From Methanobacteriota archaeon (GTDB taxonomy: Archaea; Thermoplasmatota; Poseidoniia; Poseidoniales; Poseidoniaceae), in the NCBI GenBank assembly GCA_018662715.1, contig JABJFP010000206.1, positions 1 through 7,637 on the forward strand: a stretch of 7,637 nucleotides of DNA, given 5' to 3'. The position numbers and the translations under genes are program-made. The notes under the pieces are model-generated. The model was not told where the DNA came from. It saw only the letters and a list, made by a program, of their open reading frames with translations, and did not search any database. This document shows, one piece after another, positions 7,060 to 7,637 of the stretch. How positions within the stretch are numbered: position 1 is the first letter of the stretch; each line of letters begins with the position of its first letter.

Positions 7060-7623
7060 CCATCCAGTTGTTGTGTTATAGCTTGAGTTCAATGTTGCAT
7101 TCCATATCTCTCCGATCATGGTTTGATTCGTTCGCTTTCCAATCTCTGTCTGAAAGATGTACCCTTGTTCGTTGACAAAAGCGACATGGGGGATTGACAT
7201 AACACCCATTTCAGTCGCAAACTCTGGCATGAGCATGAACGGTCGTTCAATGGACCGATTGAGGTTGGATTCTGTAGTTTCATGCCACGCACTCATGTTG
7301 GAAAATTCCGGATCATCGTCTTGGGAAAAAACCATCATTTGACCGTTCGGAATCACTTGGTCGTAGGTATCAAGAGTCGCTTCACAGTGTGAACACCATG
7401 GTGCTGAGAAATAAGCGATGTACGCTCCTTGTGACATCATCGTTCGGTTAAATTGAGTACCGTTATGAGAACTTGCCGTCCACTCAGGGACGCCTCGTGC
7501 TTGTGCAGTAGGTGGTTCATCCATCGCATTCTCACGTTGCTCTAAAACTGGTTCCGAAGAGATACACCCCGACAGGAGCAGGCAGAGTACCAGACCTACA
7601 GCGAACCGATTTGAGAAATCCAT
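7054..7623 (-). CDS. Thioredoxin-fold lipoprotein (TlpA/DsbE-like), extracytoplasmic
   Basis: This 189-residue protein starts with a lipoprotein signal: basic Arg6, a hydrophobic core (7-17) and lipobox LSGC (17-20), so Cys20 should be lipid-modified and hold the protein on the outer face of the membrane. A flexible linker (21-47) leads to a thioredoxin fold (about 48-165). It has the active site APWCSHCEA (Cys77, Cys80) and the cis-proline loop MSIPH (Pro145) with the usual following strand HVAFVNEQGYIF. Such proteins exchange dithiols with secreted partners, as oxidants, reductants or cytochrome-maturation factors; the sequence does not say which. Eight NxS/T sequons are present, three in the last 15 residues, which is very dense. 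The start is set by the lipobox; GTGAT a few bases upstream partly matches a ribosome-binding site. Its stop overlaps the convergent TYW2 gene by six bases. The only visible candidate substrate is the cysteine-paired surface protein nearby. Confidence 0.9.
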   Translation of the reverse strand: MDFSNRFAVGLVLCLLLSGCISSEPVLEQRENAMDEPPTAQARGVPEWTASSHNGTQFNRTMMSQGAYIAYFSAPWCSHCEATLDTYDQVIPNGQMMVFSQDDDPEFSNMSAWHETTESNLNRSIERPFMLMPEFATEMGVMSIPHVAFVNEQGYIFQTEIGKRTNQTMIGEIWNATLNSSYNTTTGWS

Positions 7624-7637
7624 AAGATCACGGCCCG

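Noticed and set aside
7624..7637. Promoter of the lipoprotein gene
   Set aside because: Only 14 bases upstream are in the window; apart from a partial ribosome-binding match (GTGAT) nothing can be supported.

Overview
The window looks like compact archaeal chromosome, most likely from a planktonic euryarchaeon such as Marine Group II (Poseidoniales) or a relative. This rests on gene content rather than an rRNA: a wyosine-type tRNA-modifying enzyme (archaea and eukaryotes only), a winged-helix/STAND ATPase of archaeal style, a bacterial-type UvrC (kept by some mesophilic archaea), and secreted proteins with archaeal-type N-glycosylation sequons. I see no rRNA, tRNA, CRISPR array, insertion sequence or phage gene.

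There are five protein genes, and each is on the opposite strand from its neighbour. From left to right: (1) a minus-strand winged-helix + P-loop STAND ATPase, cut off by the left edge (1-1037); (2) plus-strand uvrC (1114-2838), a complete excinuclease subunit; (3) a minus-strand 1000-residue secreted, membrane-anchored protein of unknown function (2842-5844); (4) a plus-strand TYW2-like tRNA aminocarboxypropyltransferase (5896-7059); (5) a minus-strand thioredoxin-fold lipoprotein (7054-7623). The divergent junctions are short (76 and about 51 nt). The convergent junctions have essentially no spacer: 3 nt between stops in one case and a 6-nt overlap in the other. Every gene is therefore probably its own transcription unit, and there is no room for separate terminators. 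No stretch over 300 bases lacks a gene.

Functionally the genes are a mix: DNA repair (UvrC), tRNA-Phe position-37 modification (TYW2), a probable DNA-binding signalling ATPase, and two cell-surface proteins. The surface proteins may be linked by redox chemistry: the large one has eight cysteines in four close pairs, and the lipoprotein carries an extracytoplasmic CxxC thioredoxin site. That link is inference only. The main points worth a second look are the large surface protein, the eukaryote-like TYW2, departures from UvrC consensus motifs, the dense sequons in the lipoprotein, and an inverted repeat with a ribosome-binding site and mini-ORF in front of the TYW2 gene.
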